Origin: Gemmatimonas sp.
Lineage (GTDB): Bacteria; Gemmatimonadota; Gemmatimonadetes; Gemmatimonadales; Gemmatimonadaceae
Length of the DNA stretch: 47,104 nucleotides
Assembly: GCA_011390935.1 (NCBI GenBank)
Contig: JAABRL010000028.1
Location: 4,304-51,407 of the forward strand
Reading direction: 5' to 3'
Shown here: positions 25,201 to 36,800 of the stretch, in pieces
How positions within the stretch are numbered: the stretch's first letter is position 1
Layout: each line of letters starts with the position of its first letter
Notes under the pieces: model-generated
Told to the model about the DNA's origin: nothing
Database searches by the model: none
Seen by the model: the letters and a program-made list of their open reading frames with translations, nothing else
Program-made: the position numbers and the translations under genes

Positions 25201-26188
25201 CCGTGGTGGCAGGTCGCACGGCCGTTGGCAGCGTGCGCTCGATCTCGCGCATGATGCGCAGCGCCACCGCGAGCGCCTCTCGACCGTCTTCACCACTGAC
25301 CGCCACGGGAGCGCGCCCCGCAATGGCGTCCAGGAACTGCGACAGCTCGAGCCGCAGCGGCTCCGCCTCCGGCGCGTCCAGCGCGATGCGCTCGACAAAC
25401 TCCTCGAGCGCCCGAGGCTGCGTGGCCAGCAGCGCCGGATCGAGGTCGCCGCGCATGCGGAAGAACTCGCCAGACCCCGACGCCAGATCGAGCGACAGAT
25501 AGCCGCTCCGCTGAAACAGCCGAAGCTTGCGAACGCGCTCTCGCGACACGCGACTCGCCGTGACGTTGGCCACCGCGCCATTGGCGAACTCGAGGCGTGC
25601 ATTGGCGATGTCAAGCTGCGGTGTGAGCACCGGAATCCCGGTCGCCTTCACGTCACTGACCCGATCGCCCACCAACGTGCACACCAGATCGATGTCGTGG
25701 ATCATCAGGTCGAGCACCACGGCAACATCGGATCCACGCGGATTGAACGGCGCGAGCCGATCACTTTCGATGAAGCGGGGGGCGTCCACATACGGCAGCG
25801 CCGCGCGCACCGCACGGTTCACGCGCTCCACATGCCCCACCTGCACGACGAGGCCCGACGCGGCCGCAAGGGCGATCAGCTCATCGGCCTCTTCGAGCGT
25901 GACCGTGAACGGCTTCTCCACGAACACGTGGCACCCCGCGGCGAGTGCCTCGCGCGCCACCGCATGATGCGCCGTGGTGGGCACCACGATCGACACCGCA
26001 TCACACGCTTCGAGCAGCGACGCAAGCGACCCATGCGCTCGAACCCCGAGCTGTTCCGAGACCACCGCCGCTCGATCCGTATCGGCCTCGAAGAAACCGC
26101 CGAAGGCGTCGCCGGCGAGGTCGCGCAAAATGCGCACGTGATGTTGCCCGAGCGCGCCCGCGCCGATTACCCCGACCGTCATGGCCAT
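25184..26188 (-). CDS. Gfo/Idh/MocA-family oxidoreductase in the lpx operon
   Basis: A 334-residue NAD(P)-dependent dehydrogenase. The N-terminal Rossmann motif GVIGAGALGQHHVR, the EKPFTVTLEEADEL segment with its conserved Lys-Pro, and GHVERVN are typical of Gfo/Idh/MocA enzymes acting on sugars. It overlaps lpxA (TGATG) and lpxB, exactly where lpxI sits in alphaproteobacteria. A good parallel is GnnA, a Gfo/Idh enzyme that oxidises UDP-GlcNAc at C3 so that GnnB can aminate it for amide-linked lipid A. No aminotransferase is nearby, so this role is a hypothesis. Confidence 0.88.
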   Translation of the reverse strand: MAMTVGVIGAGALGQHHVRILRDLAGDAFGGFFEADTDRAAVVSEQLGVRAHGSLASLLEACDAVSIVVPTTAHHAVAREALAAGCHVFVEKPFTVTLEEADELIALAAASGLVVQVGHVERVNRAVRAALPYVDAPRFIESDRLAPFNPRGSDVAVVLDLMIHDIDLVCTLVGDRVSDVKATGIPVLTPQLDIANARLEFANGAVANVTASRVSRERVRKLRLFQRSGYLSLDLASGSGEFFRMRGDLDPALLATQPRALEEFVERIALDAPEAEPLRLELSQFLDAIAGRAPVAVSGEDGREALAVALRIMREIERTLPTAVRPATTDATGA

Positions 26189-26964
26189 CAGAACCCCACT
26201 CCCCGCTCGCTGTGCTCGACGAAGTCGAGGAATCGCGTCACTTCCGTCATCGGTTCGCACTCCGACCGTGCCCGCGCGAGTCCCTGCGAAACATTGTGCT
26301 CCGAGCGGAACAGCAGGCGGTACGCCCGCTTGAGCTCTTTCACCACGGGCTCCGCAAAGCCGCTGCGCTGCAGTCCCACACTGTTCAAGCCGAACAGCTT
26401 CACCGGATTCCCGACCGCCTTCACGTACGGTGGCACATCCTGCGCCACGCGCGAGCAGCCGCCCACGAACGCGTGCGCGCCAATCCGCACGAACTGATGC
26501 GCCGCGCACAAGCCCGAAATCGTCGCCCGATCGTCAACGACCACATGCCCGGCGAGCTGCGTACCATTCGAAATGATCACGCCGTCCCCCAACGCACAGT
26601 CGTGCGCGATGTGCACGTAGCTCATCAGAAAGCACCCCTGCCCCACACGCGTCACCAGCGAATGCGACGTACCGCGGTTCACGGTCACGTACTCGCGCAG
26701 TGTCGTCTCGTCACCGATCTCGACGCGCGTATCCTCGCCGCGATACTTGAGATCCTGCGGATCGCCGCCAAGCACGGAGCCGATGCCGATGCGCACCCGC
26801 TGGCCAAGCGTGACATCACGCTCCAGGGTGGCGCGTGCCGCGATCACGGAGCCGTCGCCAACCACACAGCGCGGGCCCACGATGGCCCACGGACCCACTT
26901 CCACGTCGGCGCCCAACTCGGCCGACGAGTCCACGAGCGCAGAAGGATGAATGCGTGGCGTCAT
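26188..26964 (-). CDS. lpxA: UDP-N-acetylglucosamine acyltransferase
   Basis: First enzyme of lipid A synthesis, adding a 3-hydroxyacyl chain to UDP-GlcNAc. It has 258 residues. Hexapeptide repeats (left-handed beta helix) fill residues 5-185, followed by a helical tail. The catalytic histidine lies in VHIAHDCALG (about residues 118-127). GGDPQDLKYRG and GGCSRVAQDVPPYV are typical LpxA segments. The ATG overlaps the end of the lpxC-fabZ gene by four bases, and the stop overlaps the oxidoreductase start. Confidence 0.96.
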   Translation of the reverse strand: MTPRIHPSALVDSSAELGADVEVGPWAIVGPRCVVGDGSVIAARATLERDVTLGQRVRIGIGSVLGGDPQDLKYRGEDTRVEIGDETTLREYVTVNRGTSHSLVTRVGQGCFLMSYVHIAHDCALGDGVIISNGTQLAGHVVVDDRATISGLCAAHQFVRIGAHAFVGGCSRVAQDVPPYVKAVGNPVKLFGLNSVGLQRSGFAEPVVKELKRAYRLLFRSEHNVSQGLARARSECEPMTEVTRFLDFVEHSERGVGF

Positions 26965-28322
26965 CGATCGCGAATCATCGCCGCCATGTCGGCCTGCGCC
27001 ACCACCTCACCATCCACGTACCCGATGCCGCGCATCTTGCAGATGCTGCCGCGCAACTGCAGCACTTCGAGCTCGAAGCGAATCTGATCGCCGGGCTTCA
27101 CCGGTCGACGGAACTTGATGTTGTCGAGGGACATGAAGTACACCACCTTGCTCCCGGGATCCTCGATGGTGCGCATGAGCAGCATGCCGCCCACCTGTGC
27201 CATCGCTTCCACGATCAGCACACCCGGCATGATCGGGTGGCCGGGAAAGTGCCCCTGAAAGAAGGGCTCGTTGATCGTGACGTTCTTCAGGCCGACAATG
27301 CGCTTCCCTTCCTCGATCTCGAGGATGCGATCCACGAGCAGGAACGGATAGCGGTGCGGCAGCACCTTCATGATGTCTTCGACACTGTACACGGCAGACT
27401 CCCGCACCGCGGTGCGAACCAGCTCCCGGACAAACGCGACGGTGCCGCGGTGACTCGGGCGATGAGCAACGATCCGGGCGCGAACGCGCGCACCGGCGAG
27501 AACGAGATCCCCGACGCAATCGAGCGCCTTGTGGCGCACGAACTCATCGGTCCAGCGCAGCGGCCCGCTGCGCACACTGTCCGCATCAAGCACCACGGCG
27601 TTGTCGAGCGATGCACCCTGAATCAGACCCGCGTGGCGCAGCGCCTCGACCTCATGCACGAATCCGAAGGTACGCGCCGCCGCCAGTTCGCGGGCAAACG
27701 TCTCCGGGGTGACATGATACCTGCCAACCTGTGTCCCGATCAACGGGTGCGGAAACGCAATGCGCACATCAAGATCCAGCCCGAGCGATGGCTCGGCCTC
27801 GTACACGGACTCCCCCTCGACCACCCGAAGCGGGCGCCGCAGCACGAGCCACTCGGCGGACCCTCCGTTGGAGACGAGCCCCGCCTCCGCCAACGCCGCG
27901 AGAAAGGGGGCCGCACTGCCATCCATGATCGGTGGCTCCGACGCGTCGAGTCCAATCTCGAGGTCGTCAATGCCCAGCGCGCCAACAGCCGCCAGCACAT
28001 GCTCCACCGTGTGCAGCGCGGCCGCACCGGTGCCGAGTTGCGTGCGACGCTGCGCCTCGACCGCCACGCGGACGAGCGCCGGCACCACTGGGGCGTCCGG
28101 CAGGTCGAGCCGACGAAAGTACACCCCCGACTGGGCGGGCGCCGGGCGAAACACCAGCCGACAGCGCTGGCCCAGGTGCAGGCCAACGCCCTCCAGCGCC
28201 ACCTCGCGACCGATCGTGCGACGACCGCCGGTGATCGGAAGCGACGGCAACGACACCGGAATGGGCGCCTCGACCGCGATCGCCGGTGTCGAGGCGTCGG
28301 GAAGGACCAGCGAGGCGCTCAC
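26961..28322 (-). CDS. lpxC/fabZ: Bifunctional UDP-3-O-acyl-N-acetylglucosamine deacetylase / 3-hydroxyacyl-ACP dehydratase
   Basis: A 453-residue fusion. Residues about 35-300 are LpxC, the zinc deacetylase that commits to lipid A: HTVEH (His104, Glu107, His108) and [10 protein letters not shown] (His264, Asp268) supply the zinc site, and His291 in HRPSHRG matches the catalytic histidine. Residues about 315-453 are FabZ, the hot-dog dehydratase: [20 protein letters not shown] carries His358 and Glu372. The start is a GTG (28322) overlapping the lpxD stop. The first ~30 residues are a Pro/Ala-rich leader not needed for either domain. Fusing the two enzymes ties lipid A and fatty acid synthesis at fixed ratio. 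Confidence 0.95.
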   Translation of the reverse strand: MSASLVLPDASTPAIAVEAPIPVSLPSLPITGGRRTIGREVALEGVGLHLGQRCRLVFRPAPAQSGVYFRRLDLPDAPVVPALVRVAVEAQRRTQLGTGAAALHTVEHVLAAVGALGIDDLEIGLDASEPPIMDGSAAPFLAALAEAGLVSNGGSAEWLVLRRPLRVVEGESVYEAEPSLGLDLDVRIAFPHPLIGTQVGRYHVTPETFARELAAARTFGFVHEVEALRHAGLIQGASLDNAVVLDADSVRSGPLRWTDEFVRHKALDCVGDLVLAGARVRARIVAHRPSHRGTVAFVRELVRTAVRESAVYSVEDIMKVLPHRYPFLLVDRILEIEEGKRIVGLKNVTINEPFFQGHFPGHPIMPGVLIVEAMAQVGGMLLMRTIEDPGSKVVYFMSLDNIKFRRPVKPGDQIRFELEVLQLRGSICKMRGIGYVDGEVVAQADMAAMIRDR

Positions 28323-29389
28323 GGTCGATTCTCCCGCTTCAGCAGCTGCTCGAGCGGGCGCAGGATCGCCGCCAACCGGTGCAGCGCGGCCGAGGCGCGC
28401 AGCTGCTCGCGGTGCGGACGAGCGGGATAGCCGGACCACGTCTCGCCTGACGGAACGTCGCCCACCACACCCGCCTGGGCCGCGACCGTGGCGCCCGTGC
28501 CGATGACCAGGTGCCCCGCCAATCCGACCTGCCCCCCCAGCTGCACACCGTCCTCGACACGACACGAGCCCGCAATCCCGACCTGCGACGCGATCATGCA
28601 TCCTCGGCCGATGCGCACATTGTGCCCGATCTGCACCAGACTGTCGATCTTCGTCCCCGCTCCGATCACCGTATCGTCAATGCTGCCGCGGTCAACGCAG
28701 CTGTTGGCACCGATCTCGACGTCATGGCCGAGCACACAGCGCCCGACGTGCGGGGTGCGCTGCACCTGCCCGTCACGAGGCACCCAGCCAAAGCCTTCGC
28801 GCCCCACCTGCGCCCCGGCGTGCAACACAACCCGCTCCCCCAACTCCGTATAGGGGTAGCACGTGGCGTGCGGATACAAGCGGCTGTCATGCCCGATCTG
28901 GCACCCTTCGCCGACCACCGCATGCGCACCAACCCACACCCGATCGCCAAGTACCGTTCCGGCACCGACGACCGCATAGGCCTCGATCGACACGTCCGCA
29001 CCGAGCACGGCGTCGGGCGCCACGATCGCCGTGGCATGCACACCAACCGGGCGTGCCGATGTCCGATGAAAATGCGGCAGCACCGCCAGCATGGCTTCCA
29101 TGGGCTTCGGCACGAGCAGGCGCGCCACCGGCGTACCCGGCAAGTCGCGAAACTCCTCGCTCATGAGCACCAGCCCCGCCTGCGAGGAGCGGAACCACTG
29201 CGCATAGCGCGCATGTGACAGGATGCTCAGGTGTGCGGACGTGGCCCGATCGAGCGCGGCGACTCCCCGCAGCTCGCTCGCTCCATCACCGATCAGTTCC
29301 CCACCAACCAGGGCTGCAATGGCCGCGGCGGTGACGGGCGCCTGCCCGTCACCGCCGTTCACCATCACACGGGCGCCACCCGGAGTCAC
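28319..29389 (-). CDS. lpxD: UDP-3-O-(3-hydroxyacyl)glucosamine N-acyltransferase
   Basis: Third step of lipid A synthesis. It has 356 residues from a GTG that overlaps the skp stop (GTGA); an ATG eight codons in is an alternative. An N-terminal uridine-binding domain (to about residue 110) precedes the hexapeptide beta helix. GREGFGWVPRDG and EIGANSCVDRGSIDDT are characteristic, and the catalytic histidine lies in VQIGHNVRIG. The C-terminal helices end in ILRPLEQLLKRE. Confidence 0.96.
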   Translation of the reverse strand: MTPGGARVMVNGGDGQAPVTAAAIAALVGGELIGDGASELRGVAALDRATSAHLSILSHARYAQWFRSSQAGLVLMSEEFRDLPGTPVARLLVPKPMEAMLAVLPHFHRTSARPVGVHATAIVAPDAVLGADVSIEAYAVVGAGTVLGDRVWVGAHAVVGEGCQIGHDSRLYPHATCYPYTELGERVVLHAGAQVGREGFGWVPRDGQVQRTPHVGRCVLGHDVEIGANSCVDRGSIDDTVIGAGTKIDSLVQIGHNVRIGRGCMIASQVGIAGSCRVEDGVQLGGQVGLAGHLVIGTGATVAAQAGVVGDVPSGETWSGYPARPHREQLRASAALHRLAAILRPLEQLLKRENRP

Positions 29390-29994
29390 TGCGTCGGCGG
29401 CCGAGTGGGACGGGACTGCACGCCAGCCGGACGCGCGGCTGGACCGGTCGGCGGCGGGGCGGCCGCGGCGCGCGGCATGGTACGGAGCTTCGCAATCACG
29501 CGCTCCGTCAAATCGAGATTCTTGTCGGCCGCGACAATGAACGACGAGTTCGCGACGTCGAAAATGAAGGAGTAGCCACCCTCCAGCCGCATGTCGTCGA
29601 GCGCCTTGCGCACGTTGTCCATGATCGGCTGCATGAGCTCGAACTGACGCTGCTCTGCCTGCTGGTTGAGCTTCTCGGCCTCGGCCTCGAAGTTCTCCTT
29701 TGTCTCGGTCAGCGACTTCAATCGCGCCTCACGCGCGGCCGCCGCCATCGTCGCCTGATCACGATTGAACGCGGCTTCGAGGGCCGTCAGCGAATCGCTG
29801 AGCCCCACGACCCGCTTCTGCAGCGCCTCCACGTCCTTCTGGAACGTGGCCTGTGCCTCCGTAGCGCCGGGAGCGCCCTGAAGGATCAGCTGCGTGTTCA
29901 CGTACGCAATTTTCTGCCCAGCCGCCTGCGCGCGAGCCGAAAGCGGGAGGAGCATGGCAAGCGCAATTGCGCCGCCGGTCATGAAGAAACGCAT
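29386..29994 (-). CDS. skp: Periplasmic chaperone OmpH/Skp
   Basis: A 202-residue periplasmic holdase for outer-membrane proteins. A Sec signal peptide (residues 1-24, cleavage near ARAQA) is followed by KIAYVNTQLILQGAPG, the short beta strand of Skp, and then a long coiled-coil hairpin (about 45-150) rich in Ala, Glu and Gln. A Pro/Arg-rich tail after residue 178 (AAAPPPTGPAARP) is an extension beyond the usual domain. It sits between bamA and lpxD, the same order as in many Gram-negatives. Confidence 0.9.
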   Translation of the reverse strand: MRFFMTGGAIALAMLLPLSARAQAAGQKIAYVNTQLILQGAPGATEAQATFQKDVEALQKRVVGLSDSLTALEAAFNRDQATMAAAAREARLKSLTETKENFEAEAEKLNQQAEQRQFELMQPIMDNVRKALDDMRLEGGYSFIFDVANSSFIVAADKNLDLTERVIAKLRTMPRAAAAPPPTGPAARPAGVQSRPTRPPTQ

Positions 29995-30006
29995 CTGAGT
30001 GCCTGC

Positions 30007-32523
30007 CTAGAAAAGCTGTCCGAGCCGGAAATGAAACTGCCACCGCGGGTCCGGCCGCACGCGGCGGGTAGTCGGATCGATCGCCAGGCGATCGAATCCG
30101 TACGCCATATCGAGCCCCAAGGGCCCGAGGGGTGTCACGGTTGATACACCTACACCAGCCGAACGGAACAGCCGGGTCGGGTTGAACTGCTGCGCAGACG
30201 CCCAGTTGTTGCCGGCGTCGAAGAACGTGTTCACGTACAGCATCGAACTCAGTCGCACGCCCAACTCGCCCGAGACCGTCAAGAACGCCTTGCCGAACGA
30301 CTCCGGATCGGAGCGGAACTGGTCGGTGGTCGGATTGAAGCCGACAGGCGTGATCGAAAACTCCGGATACCCGCGCAGCGTCTGCCCGAACATCACGCCG
30401 CCCACGGCAAACTGCTGCTGGAAGAAGAACGGTCCCGAGTTGCCGATGAGCGCGCCCGCCTTCGTTGTGAGGCCGATCAGCACCGACTTCGGACTGCCTC
30501 CCGAGCCGATCTGAAAGAGCTCGGTGTACGAACGCATTTCACCCGTGTACCGCTGGAAGTTCACCGAGCCACCGAGCGGACCGCCGCTGAAATCCGCGGT
30601 AATCGTGCGCAGCGAGCCCGTGAACGGGAACGGCATGCCAAGCCGATTGTCGAACGTGAAATCGAAGCCGATGCTCGAGCGGAAGCAGTTGCGCGAGCAC
30701 TCGCCCACCAGCTGCCCCTGCGTGAACGTAGCGGATTCGCCACCGTACGTGACCGACAGCGCCGAGTTGTACGACCACGGCACCGGAAAGCCGAGGCGGA
30801 CATTCGCACCCGTCCGAATGTTCTGGCCAAGATTGCCGATGATGAAGCGCGACTGCGTACGATACGCACTGATCGTCCCCGACGTGCGCGTGCGGCGCAG
30901 CGCAGGATCCTGATAGGTCAGCGTGAAATCGTTGAAGAAGCGACCGTACTGCCAGTTGAGCGAGCCGCGCTTGCACTGTCCGAACAGGTTCGGCTGTTCC
31001 ACGCCCACGAATCCGCCAAAGCCGACACCGCCCTGCCCCATCGACGCGCCGAAGTTCAGGCTGCCAGTCCGCTTTTCCTTCACGGTGAAGATCAGGTCCA
31101 CGTCACCCGCCTCATTCACCTGCTTCGGCACCGGGAACGCCATCGGCGACTCGAAGAAGCCGAGGTTCTGGATCTGTTGATAGCTGTTGATCAGCGCAGA
31201 CTGATTGAACACACCGCCGGGCACCAGCACGATCGCTCGACGAATGCAATCCTCCGACGTGTAATCGTTGCCCACGATCTCGATGCGATTCACGATCGCC
31301 GGCTGGCGCTCATCGATCTCCCACCGAAGGTTCACCGCCGGCTGCGAGTCGGCGTCAACCGTGCGCTCGATGACCGGATACACTTCGGAGTAGATGTAGC
31401 CGCGATCACGATACATGCTCCCCACATCCTGCGTCGCCTTTTCGAAGCTTGCCGCGTCGAAAATGCCTTCGGCGGCACGCTCCTCGCGCATCACCAGGCC
31501 GAGCAGGCGTGCCCGCAGCCCCGGGCGCGCGCCACTCGCGGCATACATCTGTTCGAGCATCTCCGTCGGCACCGCGCGATTGCCCGTAATGCCGAAGGTG
31601 CCGATGCGATACTTCGGGCCCTCGTCCAGCATGATGCGCAACTTGCCCTTCCCCAACTCGGGATCGACAATCAGCGTGTCTTCGAGGACGCGCGCATCGA
31701 TGTGACCAAGCCGCGAATACAGGGCGGGAATGCGCTCGCCGAGATCGCCCGCGAACTTTTCGTCGTCGTACTCACCCTTGCGAAAGAACCAGAACCCTTC
31801 GGGTTTGGTTTGCATGGCGCCAGCGACCACCTTCGCCTTCACGCTGTTCGCGCCGTCGAACTCGAGCCCGGAGATCGCCAGGCGTCGCCCTTCGTCCACG
31901 CGAAACGTGATGGACAGGCGACCATCGGGTAACTCCGTCGAATCGGGGGTGACCGTCGCCAGATAGTAGCCAGCCGCCTGATACACGGAATCGATGCGCG
32001 CGCGCGACGTCGCGATGTCAGCCGGATCGACGGGGCGCCCGATCAGCAGCGTCACTTTGTCACGCACGGTGCGCTCCGACACCTTCGACACGCCCTCCAC
32101 GGACACATCGCCGAGCAGCGCACGTTCCTGCACGCGATACACCACGAGCGCGCGCTCCGGCACGGCCTCCAGATCGCACTCCAGGCTCACGTCGTGAAAC
32201 TGACCGAGCGCGAAGAGCGCCTTGATCGCACGCTGCAGCGACTGGAAGTTCAGTCGTTCGCCCGCCTCGAGGCCGCCCTCACTCCGGATGATGGATTCGC
32301 TCACGCGCGACGCCCCGCGTACCACGATGGAATCGGGGGTGGCACAGCGACCCGCCAGCATATCGTCGGGATCCTGTGCCGACGCCTGCCCCGGAAGGAG
32401 CAGCAGGGCAGCCGCGACAACAACACTCGCAATGGCGGACGATGCATGCCGGATCACCGGCAGCCACGACGGAAAGCGCACAGGAAACACGGGCACGGGG
32501 AAAGAGGTCCGCCCATTGGACAC
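30007..32523 (-). CDS. bamA: Outer membrane protein assembly factor BamA
   Basis: Omp85 barrel that inserts outer-membrane proteins. About 838 residues as drawn. A Sec signal peptide (IRHASSAIASVVVAAALLL to AQDPDD) is followed by five POTRA domains (about 75-430, e.g. ALLGDVSVEGVSKVSERTVRDK) and a 16-strand barrel ending in WQFHFRLGQLF with a C-terminal Phe. The start is uncertain: GTG codons at 32523, 32481 or 32457 all fit, the last two giving a tidier signal peptide. A GTG at 32613 would lie within the loop of the clpC terminator and is unlikely. It is the first gene of the lpx operon. Confidence 0.93.
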   Translation of the reverse strand: MSNGRTSFPVPVFPVRFPSWLPVIRHASSAIASVVVAAALLLLPGQASAQDPDDMLAGRCATPDSIVVRGASRVSESIIRSEGGLEAGERLNFQSLQRAIKALFALGQFHDVSLECDLEAVPERALVVYRVQERALLGDVSVEGVSKVSERTVRDKVTLLIGRPVDPADIATSRARIDSVYQAAGYYLATVTPDSTELPDGRLSITFRVDEGRRLAISGLEFDGANSVKAKVVAGAMQTKPEGFWFFRKGEYDDEKFAGDLGERIPALYSRLGHIDARVLEDTLIVDPELGKGKLRIMLDEGPKYRIGTFGITGNRAVPTEMLEQMYAASGARPGLRARLLGLVMREERAAEGIFDAASFEKATQDVGSMYRDRGYIYSEVYPVIERTVDADSQPAVNLRWEIDERQPAIVNRIEIVGNDYTSEDCIRRAIVLVPGGVFNQSALINSYQQIQNLGFFESPMAFPVPKQVNEAGDVDLIFTVKEKRTGSLNFGASMGQGGVGFGGFVGVEQPNLFGQCKRGSLNWQYGRFFNDFTLTYQDPALRRTRTSGTISAYRTQSRFIIGNLGQNIRTGANVRLGFPVPWSYNSALSVTYGGESATFTQGQLVGECSRNCFRSSIGFDFTFDNRLGMPFPFTGSLRTITADFSGGPLGGSVNFQRYTGEMRSYTELFQIGSGGSPKSVLIGLTTKAGALIGNSGPFFFQQQFAVGGVMFGQTLRGYPEFSITPVGFNPTTDQFRSDPESFGKAFLTVSGELGVRLSSMLYVNTFFDAGNNWASAQQFNPTRLFRSAGVGVSTVTPLGPLGLDMAYGFDRLAIDPTTRRVRPDPRWQFHFRLGQLF

Positions 32524-32595
32524 CGACAAACGCCAAATGGTGCCCACCCGCAGGGGGACGTCTGAAGTACTCAGCCTCACAATATAGCGAAACAC

Positions 32596-32635
32596 AACGC
32601 CGGCCGGACCCACCAGTGGCGGGTTCGGCCGGCGT
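32596..32635 (-). terminator. Hairpin terminator between clpC and bamA
   Basis: ACGCCGGCCGGACCC (32597-32611) and GGGTTCGGCCGGCGT (32621-32635) form a 15-bp stem with one G-T or A-C wobble and a 9-base loop. On the minus strand it lies 48 bases past the clpC stop and is followed by TGTGTTTCGC, a weak T-tract. It separates the clpC operon from the bamA-lpx operon. A TATATT just downstream (32581-32586) could be the -10 of a bamA promoter. Confidence 0.6.
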
Positions 32636-32682
32636 GCGGCGTATCCGGAGCTGCCGAGAGCGACGCCGCCCTCGCCTGCGCC

Positions 32683-35190
<2,508 letters not shown>

Positions 35191-35217
35191 CGTTTCCTCA
35201 GCCCAGGGCCGGAGCGG

Positions 35218-36312
35218 TCACTCGACGCCACTCCCCTCCGTCGCGAGCATCTGCCGCACGTATTTCGCGCGCGCCAGGTTGCTCTCGCTATCTGTCAACG
35301 TCCGTCCCTCTGCGTGGGACAGGTGCGCTGACTGCGCAAAGATCAGGAGCTTGTTGAGCGTGTATACACTGAGCCCGGGGATCAGTTTCAGGCCAACCCC
35401 GAGCCGCACACCACTGAGGAAGTTCATGGCCTCGTCGAACGACAGACTGCGAGCATATCGCAGCGTCCCGTACGCGCGCCACAGCTTATCCTCAATAATA
35501 TACCCCGCATCGCGCACCAGCACACGACGCGCCTCCTCCTCCCGCTCGATCACGTGGCGGACCACGCGCACCAGCAGGTCCTGCAACTCCTCTTCGGAGC
35601 GACCCAGCGTCGTCTGGTTGGAGAGCTGGAAGAAGTTCCCCACCACTTCGCTCCCCTCACCGTACAACCCGCGATACGTCAGGCCCATCTGCTGCAGTCC
35701 GGCCAGCACCTTCCCGATTTCCTTGGTCAGCACCAGCCCTGGCAGGTGAATCAACACCGAGGCGCGCAGACCGGTGCCCACGTTCGTCGGACACGCCGTG
35801 AGAAACCCGAACTCCTTGTGGTAGGCAAACGGTACGCGCGCGCCCAACTCCTGATCCATCCGTGAGGCGACGGAAAAGGCGGCTGGCACGTCGAATCCGC
35901 TGCGCATGGCCTGCAAGCGCAAATGGTCCTCTTCGTTCACCAACACCCCCACCTGCTCGCCCAGGAACACCGCCGCGCCGGTGCGCAGCGGATGCTGGGC
36001 GTCCAATCCTGCCAACTCCTTGGAGACGAGGTGGCGCTCGTGGAGCAACTGCCGATCGAGCTGCCCGCATTCGTCCAGTCGCAGCAACACACTGCCATCG
36101 AGGATCGGCACCTGCGAAAGCGCTTCCTTCACCTGCGCCAGCATCCGAAGACGCTCCCCGTCGCGCGCGCGCCCGGTGAAGGCATACCCCACCACGTTGC
36201 GCGCGAGCCGCAACCGCGTCGAAATCACGATATCCGCGTGCGGCCCACTCGCGTCGAGCCAGCGAACCCCACCATCCGGGAGCAGCGACAGGTCCAGCGG
36301 AGCGCGGCGCAT
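35218..36312 (-). CDS. mcsB: Protein arginine kinase McsB
   Basis: Phosphorylates arginine residues of proteins, which in Bacillus marks them for ClpC-ClpP degradation. It has about 364 residues with the ATP:guanido phosphotransferase fold. The kinase domain has VISTRLRLARNVVGYAF and the active-site cysteine in FLTACPTNVGTGLRAS (about residue 171). FQLSNQTTLGRSEEE and the helical C-terminal domain are intact. The start could be ATG (36312, TGATG overlap with mcsA) or GTG (36315). Downstream clpC supports a pArg-ClpC pathway in this diderm. Confidence 0.95.
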   Translation of the reverse strand: MRRAPLDLSLLPDGGVRWLDASGPHADIVISTRLRLARNVVGYAFTGRARDGERLRMLAQVKEALSQVPILDGSVLLRLDECGQLDRQLLHERHLVSKELAGLDAQHPLRTGAAVFLGEQVGVLVNEEDHLRLQAMRSGFDVPAAFSVASRMDQELGARVPFAYHKEFGFLTACPTNVGTGLRASVLIHLPGLVLTKEIGKVLAGLQQMGLTYRGLYGEGSEVVGNFFQLSNQTTLGRSEEELQDLLVRVVRHVIEREEEARRVLVRDAGYIIEDKLWRAYGTLRYARSLSFDEAMNFLSGVRLGVGLKLIPGLSVYTLNKLLIFAQSAHLSHAEGRTLTDSESNLARAKYVRQMLATEGSGVE

Positions 36313-36800
36313 CACTCCAGCACCCGCAGCTTGTCGCGCAGCTCGGCCGCCAACTCGAACTGCTCCGACTCCACCGCCCGGCGCAGACGATCCGTCAGCG
36401 CCGCCCGCGCATCGCCCTCGACGAGCGATTCGGGGAGCGGCGCCTCATATCGACGCCCCACATGCTTGCTGCTGCCATGCAGGCGCCGCAGCAGCTCACG
36501 CAGGCTGGTCTCCATGGCGTCGTAGCAGTGCGCACACCCGAGCCGCCCGGACGCCCGAAAGTCGCGCGCCGTCGCTCCACAGAATGCGCACACGCCCGCG
36601 TCGGCCACACTCGCAGGCGTCGCCTGCTGCTGCACCGCCTGCAGAATCTCACCCAGTGGATGCTGCGGCAGCGCAATCGTGGTCTCCACCCCCTTCTCCG
36701 CGGCACACTTCTCGCACAAGTGCAACTGCGTCACCGCATTGTCCACAATGCGCGTCAGGTGGACCACGGCGTCTCGTTCCTTGCAGTGATCGCACAGCAT
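36312..36800 (-). CDS. mcsA: McsA-type zinc-finger activator protein
   Basis: A 162-residue partner of McsB. Four CxxC knuckles: CDHC (residues 3-6), CEKC (29-32), CAFC (near 71-74) and CAHC (near 89-92), which would bind two zinc ions. A UVR motif closes the protein (DRLRRAVESEQFELAAELRDKLRVLE). In Bacillus McsA activates the McsB kinase and connects it to ClpC. It overlaps lolD upstream (TGATG) and mcsB downstream. Confidence 0.93.
   Translation of the reverse strand: MLCDHCKERDAVVHLTRIVDNAVTQLHLCEKCAAEKGVETTIALPQHPLGEILQAVQQQATPASVADAGVCAFCGATARDFRASGRLGCAHCYDAMETSLRELLRRLHGSSKHVGRRYEAPLPESLVEGDARAALTDRLRRAVESEQFELAAELRDKLRVLE

Noticed and set aside
32613..32613. GTG at 32613 as the BamA start
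   Set aside because: It falls within the loop of the clpC terminator hairpin and adds a long leader ahead of the signal peptide.
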